Source: Ruminococcus flavefaciens (GTDB lineage Bacteria; Bacillota; Clostridia; Oscillospirales; Ruminococcaceae). From it: DNA of 48,057 nucleotides. The number at the start of each line of letters is the position of its first letter. Positions within the stretch are counted from its first letter, which is position 1. The DNA lies in NCBI GenBank assembly GCA_002310115.1, contig DBYI01000118.1, positions 72,663 to 120,719 on the forward strand, written 5' to 3'. Made by a program: the position numbers and the translations under genes. Positions 1 to 9,400 of the stretch are shown one piece after another. The notes beneath the pieces were generated by a model, which did not search any database, was not told where the DNA came from, and saw nothing but the letters and a program-made list of their open reading frames with translations.

Positions 1-1
1 A

Positions 2-643
2 ACAATAATCTGCCAGAATTGTTGCATGTAGTTCAGGAGCTTTTGTTAGATTTGTGCAGCCTGAAAACATGTCGTAGCAACAATATTCAGCCAAAGTTTT
101 TGCAGATAGTTCAGGAGCTTCTGTCAGACTGGTGCAGCCATAAAACATATTACTATAACAATAACCAGCAAGAGTTGTTGCAGGCAATGACGGGGCTTCC
201 GTCAAACCAGAACAACCGTAAAACATATAGTAGTAACAAGAATCTGCCATTTGAGCTTGATCGGGATGCTCATAATTCAAAAGTGTCATGATATTTCCGC
301 TGCACGCTACTTTTCCTGTTATCTCAATATGCTTACTGTAATCAAACAACTGTGTATTATTGTTTTCACTACCACGTAAATAAACAGACTCCCCATCATC
401 CAGATGTATGCTAGTCCCCGAAATAATAGGTTCCCAGTTTGTTGCATCTTCTGAATACTCCAATGATCCCTGATACAAATTTACTGTAATTGAAGAATTG
501 TTTTCTTCTGACGTAAAGGTTAGATAATCCGGTGTTTCAGGTTCTGAATACGCCTGCAAACCCGCTGCGGGCAGCAACGTCAGCACCATCAAGATCGATA
601 CCGCGAATGATATGAACCTTATTTTGATATTTCGTGTTTTCAT
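2..643 (-). CDS. Secreted leucine-rich-repeat (BspA/DUF285-like) protein, 5' part only
   Basis: The reading frame opens at 643 and runs off the left edge after 214 codons, so the C-terminus is not in the window. The start is fixed by an AGGAGGA site at 651-657, about 8 bases upstream; a nearer ATG at 650 is in another frame and too close to that site. Residues 1-31 form a signal peptide (positive start, hydrophobic core, LQA|YS-type end). After a beta-rich segment with a GESVYLRG stretch (about 90-100), roughly 24-residue repeats begin near residue 145, each with an MFxGCxxLTxAP core followed by (A/T)TLAxYC. This pattern is seen in BspA-like/DUF285 surface proteins of gut Firmicutes and Bacteroidetes. 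Function is probably cell-surface adhesion or binding, by inference. A dockerin or anchor may lie beyond the edge. Confidence 0.8.
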   Translation of the reverse strand, partial: MKTRNIKIRFISFAVSILMVLTLLPAAGLQAYSEPETPDYLTFTSEENNSSITVNLYQGSLEYSEDATNWEPIISGTSIHLDDGESVYLRGSENNNTQLFDYSKHIEITGKVACSGNIMTLLNYEHPDQAQMADSCYYYMFYGCSGLTEAPSLPATTLAGYCYSNMFYGCTSLTEAPELSAKTLAEYCCYDMFSGCTNLTKAPELHATILADYC

Positions 644-766
644 TTTTCATTCCTCCTGTTATGTTGTAAGATAATAAGCGCACCACAAAAGAACGTTATC
701 CCTTGTGATACGCTTGTATTACGATGTTAAATTGTAAACGGGCGCAGTGATGCTTTGCATGTTTAC

Positions 767-795
767 AGTGTACAGCATTGTCATGGTACTGTCAA
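767..795 (-). promoter_or_regulatory. Sigma-A-type promoter of the LRR protein gene
   Basis: Read on the minus strand: TTGACA (795-790), 17-base spacer, TACACT (772-767). Transcription would start near 760 and give a leader of about 117 bases. The leader begins with a possible hairpin, GTAAAC (766-761) pairing with GTTTAC (739-734), with an inner ATGC-AAA-GCAT stem. From there to the start codon I see no gene, and the rest of 796-964 is AT-rich with no recognisable feature. Confidence 0.75.
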
Positions 796-964
796 CCCTT
801 CTCAGCTAAATTTATAAAGAATTTTTATTTCAAAAGATGTATAAATTCTTTATATGTGATATTATACCACAATTAACTTAGATTTAGATGAACATTTTGT
901 AAACAATAGATATTTAATTTTGTTTCACAATATATTATACTCATCGTTTTTATTTAGTCTCTCC

Positions 965-2340
965 TCAATAAGCAACGTCTTCTAAAACTTTCAATTTTCT
1001 ATTATCAAAAATGAAAAATGAGAGGGAAAATTTGAAGAGGCGCAAAAGCATCGCCGCAAGTCTGTCGATGTTCATAGCGATAACGCTGAGAGTTATCGAT
1101 ACTTTTGTTGTATCTTCTCTTTTTGTGAGCAGCAGACCAAGACTGAATTTGCGTTTCGCGAGGCCGAGCTTTCGCTCAACTTCTATTCGGTCGGTATTAT
1201 CCTGATATACAGTCTTTCTCTCTGATTTCGTATCAGTATCATTTTTAGGCCTTCCAAGTCTCTTGCCTGAAAGACGAATACCAAGTTCACTACAAAATGT
1301 GATGTTATCTCGATTGCAATATATCTGATCGACGAGTACACGCTCCGGATAATGTCCTGTGCGCTGCTTGTAGTTTTCAATTGCAGACTTCAGAACTCCA
1401 CTTTCATTGTAAGCATCAAATGATAGCTTTTCAATCCTGCACATTCCTGTTTCATCAACAGACAGATCAAGCTTAGCTCCAAATTCAACAGGTGATTTTG
1501 CTTTGCCTCTGACAATCGGACGGATATATTGCTGACTTATGCTGGCTATTCTGTTTTCTACAGAATGTGTGTTGCTTTCAAACATATACTGCTGCTGTTC
1601 ATAAACTGTTATAAGGATATCAAGAAGCTCTGCATCGGAAGCAGACAGAATAACATTGTTGTTTTCGAGAAGTTTTTCCATATATCCAAGATCACTGCGA
1701 ATGTATTGAAGCTGCTTTTTGATAGCTTTCCTGATTTTTTAGCTCCACGCTTCCTGCATTTTGCAAGCGCAAGATAATCCATACGTGCCTTTTATTTGTA
1801 CATTGTTAGTCTGTAAAAGATATTTTCATCGGAGATCCTACACAACATAGCTTCAAGTTTTTCACGGGCCTCATTCAGCAATTCAACATCCTGAGGATAT
1901 TTTATATTCTGAGGCGCACAAGTTGCGTCCAGTATCAGTGTGCCGCTGTTTCAGAGGAATCAGAAGCATTATCAGTATCATTGCTGCTTCCATTATCGCC
2001 ATCATCGCTGTCGTTATCGTCATCACTTTTCTGATCGTTGTATTCGATGATCATTTCATTAATCTCATTCAGCACAGCTTCAGAAAGTCGCTTACGGAAC
2101 TCCATAAGAAGCGATGGTACGAACGGTATCTGTCCTCATATCCTGGAATACCGATAAAGTACTGATAATACGGGTTTTCTCTGATCTGTTCAACCAGTTC
2201 CTCGTCTGGATAATGATACTGTTTCTGGATCAGAAGTGAACCAAGCGCCATACGCAATTGGTTTTGCAGGCATACCGGTTTTGCTCGGAATCAACTTTGC
2301 ATATTCTTTTTCTATTGTATCCCAGAGAAACAGCTCTGCT
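965..2340 (-). pseudogene. Broken IS5-family transposase
   Basis: Transposase text is spread over several frames. The longest intact piece (965-1681) has the DDE-domain core of IS5-type transposases (VRGKAKSPVEFGAKLDLS, GHYPERVLVDQIYCNR, RLGRP, then RIEVERKLGLAKRKF with the catalytic glutamate region). Further upstream the same protein is found in shifted frames: LAKCRKRGAKK near 1740-1780, TCAPQNIKYPQDVELLNEAREKL near 1860-1920, an acidic DDD/NDSDD stretch near 1970-2030, SLLIQKQYHYPDEELVEQIRENP near 2160-2240, and FLWDTIEKEYAKLIPSKTGMPAKP near 2260-2330. At least four frameshifts and one in-frame stop separate them, so it is dead. The terminal inverted repeats were not found with confidence. 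Confidence 0.85.
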
Positions 2341-2378
2341 TTATTGTTGTGCAGCTTGTTTTTTTGATATATAAATTT

Positions 2379-2399
2379 GGGGCCTCTTTACGAGGCCCC
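2379..2399 (-). terminator. GC-rich hairpin downstream of the 32-residue peptide gene
   Basis: Perfect 8-bp stem GGGGCCTC/GAGGCCCC with a 5-base loop. On the minus strand it follows the peptide stop codon by about 45 bases and is followed by AAATTTATATATC, so the U-tract is weak. A smaller GGCTG/CAGCC hairpin lies between the stop codon and this stem (about 2413-2435). It most likely ends the peptide transcript; it could also be a structured untranslated region. Confidence 0.6.
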
Positions 2400-2443
2400 A
2401 TGTTCGTTTTGGAGGCTGATTTTTTTACAGCCCCTTCTTGTGA

Positions 2444-2542
2444 TTACAGTATTAAATCTATATACTGCTCGATTGCCTGCTGTACTTGTTCTAAAACCAT
2501 CAAAAGTGGCAATGGTAAAAAAGCTAGTATAGGAAATTGCAT
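2444..2542 (-). CDS. 32-residue hydrophobic peptide with its own promoter
   Basis: An ATG at 2542 is preceded by AAAGGAAG at a 7-base spacing and, further up, by a near-consensus promoter. The predicted peptide starts MQFPILAFLPLPLLMVLEQV and ends QYIDLIL. It has a proline-containing hydrophobic stretch of about 15 residues followed by an acidic/polar amphipathic tail. It sits alone between a dead transposase and the c-di-GMP genes and is followed by a hairpin. I do not recognise a family. Size, hydrophobic character and stand-alone expression unit resemble type I toxin peptides or other small membrane peptides, but that is inference. An upstream in-frame extension to 2644 exists but lacks a ribosome site and would start inside the promoter, so I reject it. 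Confidence 0.6.
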   Translation of the reverse strand: MQFPILAFLPLPLLMVLEQVQQAIEQYIDLIL

Positions 2543-2575
2543 TTTTTCACTTCCTTTCTGAAAACCTATATTTAA

Positions 2576-2604
2576 ATAATACAACAAAAAATGCTTTTTG
2601 TCAA
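2576..2604 (-). promoter_or_regulatory. Near-consensus promoter of the 32-residue peptide gene
   Basis: Minus strand TTGACA (2604-2599), exactly 17 bases, TATTAT (2581-2576). The predicted start near 2569 leaves a leader of under 30 bases ahead of the ribosome site. Confidence 0.8.
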
Positions 2605-2750
2605 GATATTTAAATTCATTAATATTATGTTGATTGAAATACATTTATTAATTTCTGTTTGTTTATGTAATAGATTGTAATATTGTCACTGGCATAACTG
2701 ACCTACAATAAAATACATTCACTCAATTTTGGAAAAATATATTTAATCAG

Positions 2751-2780
2751 CCGTTCTGGTCACACCAGAACGGTTTTTCT
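2751..2780 (+). terminator. Perfect 10-bp hairpin with U-tract
   Basis: CCGTTCTGGT and ACCAGAACGG pair perfectly around a 3-base loop and are followed on the plus strand by TTTTTCT. On the minus strand the same stem lies 50 bases past the end of the GGDEF gene and may also end that operon, though its U-tract there is poor. No plus-strand gene is seen upstream. A weak TTGTCA/CAATAA pair at 2683-2711 could drive a very short RNA, which I consider unproven. Confidence 0.7.
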
Positions 2781-2823
2781 GGCGGAAGCTGTCTTTATTA
2801 TAAATATTATACTACATTCATTA

Positions 2824-4221
2824 TTATCTGTATTTCAACTCAGGATGCTTCTCATAGTACTCTTTTTTGTTAATATACATTTTTTCATCCGCATTTTTCA
2901 TTGCTAAACGGATATCCTCACCATCTCTAACAAAGTAATAGCCAACTGCAAAATTAACATCGCTATCTATGGCAGATTTCTCTTCAAGTTGTATAAGTCT
3001 TGCTTTTAATTCATCTTCGTCTATTCCTTTTGCTACAAGCATAAACTCGTCCCCGCCCGCACGGTAAACATCGCAATCATAAAATATCTGGCTAAGAATA
3101 GCTGCTGCTGTTCTTAACAGTCTATCTCCTGAACTATGACCTTTCTCATCATTTACTCGCTTCAATCCATTAAGATCAGCAAATATCACAATATATGGTT
3201 CATTCAATTTGACATTACCACTAACAATATCATCAACATAATTATTCATTGAATTTCGATTTTTGCACCCTGTTAGCATATCCATAGAACTAAGGATCTC
3301 AAGTTGCTTCATCAATTGGTAATTTGCAATTTCCGATGCAATGAAGAAGGTAGACAGTTCAAGCATCTCCTTGATCTTGACAGTATCCTCGGTCTTGTAA
3401 TTCAGAGCCAACAGATAACCAAGTATCTGATTGTTATGTTTCAAAGGAAACAGGACTGAACTTCTGATTCTGTTCTCAGTAAGAAGTGAATATAAGCCAT
3501 TGTTCTCACATTCAAGCCAATCCAAATCATGTTCATCTTTTATTATAAGGCATGAACTACCTCGGATAGCATCTTCAAACGATTCAGCAATATCATAAAA
3601 GCTTTCATTTCTAAATATTTCATCAGGTCGTATATTACTATCAAGATCCGTTGAATCACAAAAATTGATATATTTTCTGTTTTCAATATCGTGATTTAAA
3701 ATACAGCAATATTCAGCTCCACATATCTTACGGATATCTTCTATAATATCTTGAAATACATGACGAATATCATCTTTTTTTGCTCCCTGCAGCTTAATAC
3801 TAATCTCAAGAGCATGTGTGGCTGTATCTGCAGAAAGACTTGCTTGCTGTTCAGCTTCAGCAAAAGGTGAAATATCACACGAATAAAGACAGTATCCCAC
3901 GTTATCCTTATTTGATTCAAGTGGAAGAAGGAACATATTTACCCATAATCCCATACGCTCAACATGAACATAAGTATGTAGCGGTTGACCAAGGCAAGCA
4001 CAACGATACATGAAGTCCTCAAAGTTTTTGTCCTGCGGTAAAGAATCTGTATATGGTGAATCAGGAACAAACGGACGACCAAACACTTTTTCAGAATCCT
4101 CTCTATGTGCTTTATTAGCGGCAACAACACGAATATTACCGTAAGTACCGTCCTGATATTTTTCAACTGATATAATACAACTTCTGCATTTATGATCTGC
4201 TACTATCTTGTCAAAATCCAT
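2824..4221 (-). CDS. Diguanylate cyclase (PAS-like, GAF-like, GGDEF)
   Basis: This 465-residue cytosolic signalling protein should make cyclic di-GMP. The ATG at 4221 is chosen because AAGGAAGG lies just upstream and the next start would overlap the preceding gene. Residues 1-115 look PAS-like (CIISVE, YGNIRVVAANKA, PLHTYVH), about 130-290 are GAF-like, and 305-465 form the GGDEF domain. The active-site loop AGGDEF (near 388-392) and the entry motif MDMLTGCKNRN are intact. The RxxD product-inhibition site is absent (the equivalent stretch reads YDCD), so feedback by c-di-GMP at that site is unlikely. It lies 35 bases after a GGDEF-EAL gene whose N-terminal half is clearly paralogous, so the two probably form one transcript and sense related signals. 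Confidence 0.9.
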   Translation of the reverse strand: MDFDKIVADHKCRSCIISVEKYQDGTYGNIRVVAANKAHREDSEKVFGRPFVPDSPYTDSLPQDKNFEDFMYRCACLGQPLHTYVHVERMGLWVNMFLLPLESNKDNVGYCLYSCDISPFAEAEQQASLSADTATHALEISIKLQGAKKDDIRHVFQDIIEDIRKICGAEYCCILNHDIENRKYINFCDSTDLDSNIRPDEIFRNESFYDIAESFEDAIRGSSCLIIKDEHDLDWLECENNGLYSLLTENRIRSSVLFPLKHNNQILGYLLALNYKTEDTVKIKEMLELSTFFIASEIANYQLMKQLEILSSMDMLTGCKNRNSMNNYVDDIVSGNVKLNEPYIVIFADLNGLKRVNDEKGHSSGDRLLRTAAAILSQIFYDCDVYRAGGDEFMLVAKGIDEDELKARLIQLEEKSAIDSDVNFAVGYYFVRDGEDIRLAMKNADEKMYINKKEYYEKHPELKYR

Positions 4222-4256
4222 AAGAAACCTTCCTTTCCTGTTTATAAAAGCCCCAT

Positions 4257-6506
4257 TCAAGTCATATCTGTTACAAGCTTTTCTACTTCTTCCTGTGGCA
4301 ACGGTCTGCCCCAGATATAGCCCTGTATATAATCGCAACCTATCTCCCTAAGAGTTTCGAGCTGATCGTTTTCCTCAACGCCCTCTGAGATAACGTCAAA
4401 TCCCATTATGTGACCGATAGAAATAATGGCAGCTACGTACTGCTTTGACGACTCACTCATATTCATTTTATCAATAAATGACTTGTCTATTTTTAGTATA
4501 TTTGCAGGGAAATTATTTAGATAACTCAGTGAAGAATAACCTGTTCCGAAATCATCTATGGCGATCTTTATTCCCATTTCATGAAGCTTATCAATACAAA
4601 GAATAGCCTTTTCAGCCGAATCTATCATAATTGATTCCGTAATCTCAATTTCAACACGGTCGGATGCAAGTCCGCTCTCGCGCAATATCTCTTTCAATTC
4701 ATCAATGAAATCGTTTTTCATCAGATGACGAACCGAAACATTAACGCTCAATACAATATCAGAACCCGTTTTTTTGATAAGCTCTCCAAGAAACATTGCA
4801 GCTTTTCTGAAAACTACTCCGTCCACCTTATCAACAAGCCCTACCTTTTCAGCTACAGGTATAAACTCTCCTGGACTTATGAATTTTCCATCGGCATCTT
4901 TCATTCGCGCCAGAGCTTCAAAGCCACGCAATTTATGTGATATATTAAACTGGGGTTGCAAATGAAAATATATAGTATCATTTTCCAGAGCTTCTCTAAG
5001 CTTGTACTCGATATCCAATGTACGTTCAACATTAAGCAGATCCTTAGTTGAACGTAGAATATGATTGCTGCTGTTGATACGCTTTACTTCGTGCATAGCA
5101 GCAACTGAAAAGGATAGTATACTGTCGCTACTTTTAGCGTCAACCGGAAATACAGAATATCCGAAGCTGGCTGTGATATACAGGTCACAGTTTTCTACAG
5201 TAAGGCGATTTTCGAGGACAGCTTCATAATGCTTAATAGTATGCATTATCTCTTCATCTGATCGATAATCGCGTATGATAATCGCAAACTCATCGCCGCC
5301 CATACGGGCTATATAATCATGGGTTCCTGAAAGTCCTGCATCACCTATTGCTTTCCAGCGTGCAGCTATCTCTATGAGCACTTTATTGCCTGTATCAAAA
5401 CCCATTGTATCGTTTATGCTCTTAAACCCGTTTATATTGATAGAAACAACTGCGAAGTCTTCACATTTCTTCACAAGGTCTGCTACCAGCTCAGTACAGG
5501 CGAAACGGTTGGGTATGCCTGTGAGCTGATCAGTATAGCTGAGATGTTTCAAATGCTCCATCATTCTATAGCTAGACAGCTTTGAAGAGATGAAAAATGT
5601 TATTAGCTCCAATGCTTCCTTGATACGCATTGTATTGGTAGTATCAAAATTTGTAGCCCAGATGAGACCGAGAACTTCATTGTTGTATCTCAGAGGAAAC
5701 ATTATAAAGCTATCAACATTTGCTTCATTTAGATTGACATACCATTCATAATTGATATTTCGTATAAACTCTTTATCTTTTTTGTCCTTAATTATCAGGC
5801 AGTCGCTTTCCGCTACCGTAGTAAGCCACATATCAGTTATCTCTGCATAATTCTTAAACTGAGTAATACGTTTAACACGGCTGTTATTATCAATGCTTGT
5901 GCAACATTCGTAAAAAAGTCCGGTAGTTTGATCCTTAAGCATTATAGTGCATACATCAGCTTTACAGATCAAACGTATATCACTAATTATCTCCTCCATT
6001 GTTTTTTGGAAGTCATCAGTACTATGAAGCTTTACGCAGCATTTTATAATATCCGATGATACAGTTTCGGACTGGCTTGAACTGATACCAACATCAGCAG
6101 GATTGCTGGGTTGTGCAGTATACAGACAGTAGCAGGTATTTCCTTCCTCATACTCAATAGGAAGTGCAAAAATATCGAACCAGATGTTCAAGTCATTCAT
6201 ATGAACATAAGTATGTATCGGTATCTTTTTTACAGCTGCACGGTAACATATATCTTCAAATCCGATATCCTTCGGAAGATACTTCTCATAAAGTGAATTT
6301 GGAATAAACTTATTTGTATTTTGAAAAACTTCTGGAATTCCAAGTATACTCGGGTCAAAAGCAAAAACAGGATTCTCAATACGTTCGAGATAACTTTTAT
6401 TTCCTTCTACAATACGAATTTCGCCATACTCTTCGTCACTTTTTCTTTCAACCGAAATAATACATGTAGGTGAATGAAATTTCTCAGCAAGGTCATGGAA
6501 ATCCAT
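4257..6506 (-). CDS. GGDEF-EAL cyclic di-GMP enzyme with PAS/GAF-like sensor
   Basis: A 749-residue cytosolic protein starting at 6506, where GAAAGGAG precedes ATG. Order: PAS-like region 1-125 (CIISVERKS, HTYVHMNDL), GAF-like region 150-310, GGDEF domain about 325-480 and EAL domain about 500-749. The cyclase loop MGGDEF (near 400) is intact but without an RxxD inhibitory site (GTHD instead). The EAL domain keeps its signature residues: FEALARM, NVSVRHL, EITES, DDFGTGYSS, ILKIDKSFID, SEGVEE and QGYIWGRP, so phosphodiesterase activity is expected. The protein may be bifunctional, or the GGDEF part may be regulatory. It is the first gene of a pair with the downstream cyclase and shares its sensor architecture, which suggests duplication and balanced control of c-di-GMP. 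Confidence 0.92.
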   Translation of the reverse strand: MDFHDLAEKFHSPTCIISVERKSDEEYGEIRIVEGNKSYLERIENPVFAFDPSILGIPEVFQNTNKFIPNSLYEKYLPKDIGFEDICYRAAVKKIPIHTYVHMNDLNIWFDIFALPIEYEEGNTCYCLYTAQPSNPADVGISSSQSETVSSDIIKCCVKLHSTDDFQKTMEEIISDIRLICKADVCTIMLKDQTTGLFYECCTSIDNNSRVKRITQFKNYAEITDMWLTTVAESDCLIIKDKKDKEFIRNINYEWYVNLNEANVDSFIMFPLRYNNEVLGLIWATNFDTTNTMRIKEALELITFFISSKLSSYRMMEHLKHLSYTDQLTGIPNRFACTELVADLVKKCEDFAVVSININGFKSINDTMGFDTGNKVLIEIAARWKAIGDAGLSGTHDYIARMGGDEFAIIIRDYRSDEEIMHTIKHYEAVLENRLTVENCDLYITASFGYSVFPVDAKSSDSILSFSVAAMHEVKRINSSNHILRSTKDLLNVERTLDIEYKLREALENDTIYFHLQPQFNISHKLRGFEALARMKDADGKFISPGEFIPVAEKVGLVDKVDGVVFRKAAMFLGELIKKTGSDIVLSVNVSVRHLMKNDFIDELKEILRESGLASDRVEIEITESIMIDSAEKAILCIDKLHEMGIKIAIDDFGTGYSSLSYLNNFPANILKIDKSFIDKMNMSESSKQYVAAIISIGHIMGFDVISEGVEENDQLETLREIGCDYIQGYIWGRPLPQEEVEKLVTDMT

Positions 6507-6608
6507 AGCTACTCCTTTCGTTAACAAAGCAGTTATTGAATAAAAGAGCTGCTTTAATAGTCAAACTATATATTTTTCATAATATTACTTATGAAATATT
6601 ATATAATT

Positions 6609-6637
6609 ATTATACAACGTGGCATTTTCAAAAGCAA
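6609..6637 (-). promoter_or_regulatory. Promoter of the c-di-GMP gene pair
   Basis: Minus strand TTGCTT (6637-6632), 17-base spacer, TATAAT (6614-6609), about 100 bases ahead of the ribosome site of the GGDEF-EAL gene. Confidence 0.6.
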
Positions 6638-6639
6638 TG

Positions 6640-7436
6640 TATAAAATGTAAAGAAATCTTTTATAGTTCTGAAAATATTATTCATGAAAAATCTAGATTC
6701 AAAAGGCCATAAGGTTATGGGAATCAGTGTAAAGAAGCTTGATATTCCCGCTATACTTAAAGATTTCACACTAGAGTAGGCTTGTGTACTCAAAATGATA
6801 AACACATCATAATCAAGAAATTTAGAAATTTTTCCGTGAACGTACGTAACAAGATATGTGCTTTTTATCGTAAAGAAATCGAAGTAGCAAAATAAAAAAC
6901 ATTCGTTCGGATATCCGTCAAAGTATCTCCTTGATAACTTGCAGCAGATACTCGCAAAAATCTGCTACTAAAACAAAAAGCCTGTAGAAGCATTCAGAGA
7001 TTTTTGAATATCTCATCTTGCTTCTACAAGCTATAACAATAACTTATAGATGAAACTTGTTTTTTCAGTCCCTTTACAATTTGTATTCTGATTTTTACTC
7101 TAATGTATTTCTGAAGCAAGCATTCCAACTTCAAAAGAACACTTGTATTTTACACATTTGTTTCTGTTTCTTCTCCGTTTTCATAGATTAATACATTATA
7201 ATAATTGATAGCATCCCGCCACCTGTTTATATGTAGTTTGATTAAATCTCTCAATCATTCCATCATAATCCTGAGACATTATCTCACAGTAGTCAGTTTC
7301 CGATATCTCTACAATTAATGATTCTGTATTTCCACTACTCTTTCAATCGTCATAAGAAAGTCAATATTTACCGTCTTTCATATTATCATTCCACGCTCTG
7401 TAAATATTAACATATACTCTTTTCAGTAATTCTGAG
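6640..7436. other. Intergenic stretch with no supported gene
   Basis: Besides the hairpin at 6970-7032 I find no supported gene. Around 7140-7340 the minus strand can be read as short protein-like pieces (for example SLIVEISETDYCEIMSQDYD and NVLIYENGEETETN) broken by stops and frame changes. They may be the remains of a gene that followed the dockerin protein. A plus-strand run of 31 codons at about 6684-6779 (MKNLDSKGHKVMGISVKKL...) has no ribosome site and no recognisable family. Confidence 0.4.
6970..7032 (-). terminator. Long hairpin with U-tract, minus strand
   Basis: The arms 6979-6992 (AGCCTGTAGAAGCA) and 7019-7032 (TGCTTCTACAAGCT) pair with one offset; inside, GAGAT pairs with ATCTC. 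Read on the minus strand the stem is followed by TTTTTGTTTT. It fits a terminator for transcripts coming from the dockerin gene that ends at 7437, although it is 400 bases away. Confidence 0.6.
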
Positions 7437-9104
7437 TTATGCAGGAATATCTGATATATGTTTCTTATCAATTGCCTCAAGCAGAGCCCTTTTCATAAGA
7501 CAGAGATCGAAAATATTAAGTTTGTTGTCCATACTGAAGTCGGCAGCCTCCCATAACACAAGCTCGTTGTCAGTATCCGAAAGCAGCCACTTCTGGAAAC
7601 ATACAACATCGGTTATATCGAAACTTCCGTCTGCGTTCACGTCGCCACTGACCTTGAGCTTGGTTCTGAATACAAGTTCCATAGATCCATTATCATGTAC
7701 AGTAACTTCCGGCTGGTCGTCGCATACAAATGAGAAACTTGCAATATTCTTATAAAGCGAAGCAAGATCACAATTGTAAATACAAGGGTTTTGCTGTACA
7801 ACAAATGCGGGTCCTATATACACTTCATCATCTTTCAAATTTGTATAGAAGCTGAACGGATGAGCTTCAATGATTTCATTAGGAAAAAACTCGCCTGTAT
7901 CCTTGTCGATAACTGTAATCTTCACATCGCCTGGTTTAAGAACACTTTCGTCCTGCTTCAACTTAAAAACGATATCCATAGCGCCGTTTTCGTACTCAGT
8001 CACTTCCTCGTAATCATCGGGGAGCTTATAACCATATGGAACATTGTTCTGATCAAGTTCAAGCTTGAAGTAGTCGGATTCAAGGTGTATCTTATCGTTC
8101 CATATATATGGATTAGAGTTAAACTCGACGGAATGATCGACATATATACCTTCCTCACCAACTTTTATCTGCGGATTTATCTTTGGAACAGAATCTCTAA
8201 TCAGCATTCCTGAAAGTTCGTCTTTTATAGTAATACGAATCATTTCAGGAAGAAGAACAGTTTTAGCATCGTCAAGTATAATACAGTCAGCGGTAATACT
8301 TCTTTGAATATCATCTGTTCTGTAATAAGTTCCATAATCTGCCGCAAAATCATAGGATATCTTTGCTCTGCCGTCCTTCTTTGCCTGATAAAGAAAAATA
8401 CTGTGCATCTGTCTGTCGTCAAGATTCTTGATTAGTACTTCACTGCAGCTTGTAGAACCTAGAAACTTAAGACATGAGGAATCATCATTGTTTGCTGACA
8501 AGAACCAGTCATATGGCGTATCAACATTTGAATCAAGGCAGAATACAACGTAATTGTCCTTAACAGAAACCTCGCCGTTCTTCTTAACGTAGTCCTTATA
8601 CTCGTTTACGCAGTCGGGCAGCCAGCTGTTAAGCCCCTCCTCACGGATCTCGCCACTGCCGAAGCTACTGAACTCATAGCAGCCCTGGACTTCCGAATTG
8701 AGATAACGTTCTACTATAAAATAAACTGAGTCTGTAGTCTGGTTTACATTCTGATACACTACAACCTCATATTTCATATTATCGTTTTCACTTATGAATG
8801 CTTCATCATATAATACCTTCAGTTCATCATTGGTGCATTTTATTTCATATACACCTTCAATAGACTCGGGGAAAACGACACACAAAGTATCCATGTTCTC
8901 ATTTATCGTCCCGATATGAGTTGCACCGTATCTATTGCGAAAACTTACAGCTTCATCGAAGCTTTGCGGAACCCAGTTAGGCAGCACTGAAACTTCAGAT
9001 TCTTCCTCTGCATACGCATATAAAGGCAACAAAGCGGTCATACCCGACACAGAAAAAGGAATGGATGCTGCAATGAATGCAGCTGTAAGCCTGTTGAATC
9101 TCAT
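7437..9104 (-). CDS. Secreted dockerin protein with internal repeats, function unknown
   Basis: This 555-residue protein starts at ATG 9104 (AGGTG at 7 bases); a GTG nine bases upstream is possible. A signal peptide spans about 1-33 (core IAASIPFSVSGMTALL, cut near AYA|EEE). Residues 40-280 hold two related units, each opening with W(V/L)P and a short helix followed by a strand rich in V/C/F. Residues about 280-390 and 390-480 are two tandem beta-rich repeats, each with D-x-x-(S/T)G early, NPYIW or NPCIY in the middle and NG(A/S)M(D/E)(I/L)VFxxK at the end. The C-terminus (about 488-545) is a type I dockerin with both calcium loops (DVNADGSFDITD, DFSMDNKLNIFD). It is thus a cellulosome subunit, but no catalytic family is visible. 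Its dockerin type matches that of the protein ending at 21730. Confidence 0.85.
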   Translation of the reverse strand: MRFNRLTAAFIAASIPFSVSGMTALLPLYAYAEEESEVSVLPNWVPQSFDEAVSFRNRYGATHIGTINENMDTLCVVFPESIEGVYEIKCTNDELKVLYDEAFISENDNMKYEVVVYQNVNQTTDSVYFIVERYLNSEVQGCYEFSSFGSGEIREEGLNSWLPDCVNEYKDYVKKNGEVSVKDNYVVFCLDSNVDTPYDWFLSANNDDSSCLKFLGSTSCSEVLIKNLDDRQMHSIFLYQAKKDGRAKISYDFAADYGTYYRTDDIQRSITADCIILDDAKTVLLPEMIRITIKDELSGMLIRDSVPKINPQIKVGEEGIYVDHSVEFNSNPYIWNDKIHLESDYFKLELDQNNVPYGYKLPDDYEEVTEYENGAMDIVFKLKQDESVLKPGDVKITVIDKDTGEFFPNEIIEAHPFSFYTNLKDDEVYIGPAFVVQQNPCIYNCDLASLYKNIASFSFVCDDQPEVTVHDNGSMELVFRTKLKVSGDVNADGSFDITDVVCFQKWLLSDTDNELVLWEAADFSMDNKLNIFDLCLMKRALLEAIDKKHISDIPA

Positions 9105-9152
9105 TGTATTCACCTACCATTCTCTCATTTTTGAAGCTTAACTGCTTATTTT

Positions 9153-9182
9153 ATTATATCATAGCGAAATGGTAAATTACAA
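9153..9182 (-). promoter_or_regulatory. Promoter of the dockerin gene ending at 7437
   Basis: Minus strand TTGTAA (9182-9177), 18-base spacer, TATAAT (9158-9153). Confidence 0.6.
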
Positions 9183-9282
9183 GGCATAATAAAAAAGTTT
9201 TCCATTTAACTCTAATCCTGTAAATTAGAGATTCAATAAAAGACACGTCAGAAAGGAATTCTGATATTTTATATGTATAATT

Positions 9283-9400
9283 ATAGCCAATCAAAGATTT
9301 TGTGTAGAATATAGAGTTGAAAAGTAATATTATGAACTTATATCATTTCTCCTATAGCTATTCTCTTCAATTATTAAAAATATTTGTCCAAATTTATTTT
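9283..9400 (+). repeat. Dispersed intergenic repeat, copy 1
   Basis: By eye this stretch aligns with 39495-39605 and less fully with 19745-19880. Shared landmarks in order are ATAGCC, TTTTGTGTAGAAT, GAGTTGAAAAG, TATTATGAAC and CATTTCTCCTATAGCT followed by TTCAATTATT. All three copies lie on the plus strand in gene-free DNA. No coding capacity is seen. Confidence 0.6.

Noticed and set aside
19..291. Plus-strand 90-codon frame
   Set aside because: It is antisense to the leucine-rich repeats of the minus-strand protein; its own repeats only mirror them.
2683..2780. Short regulatory RNA ending at the 2751-2780 hairpin
   Set aside because: The promoter match is poor and no other support is visible; kept only as a note under the terminator.
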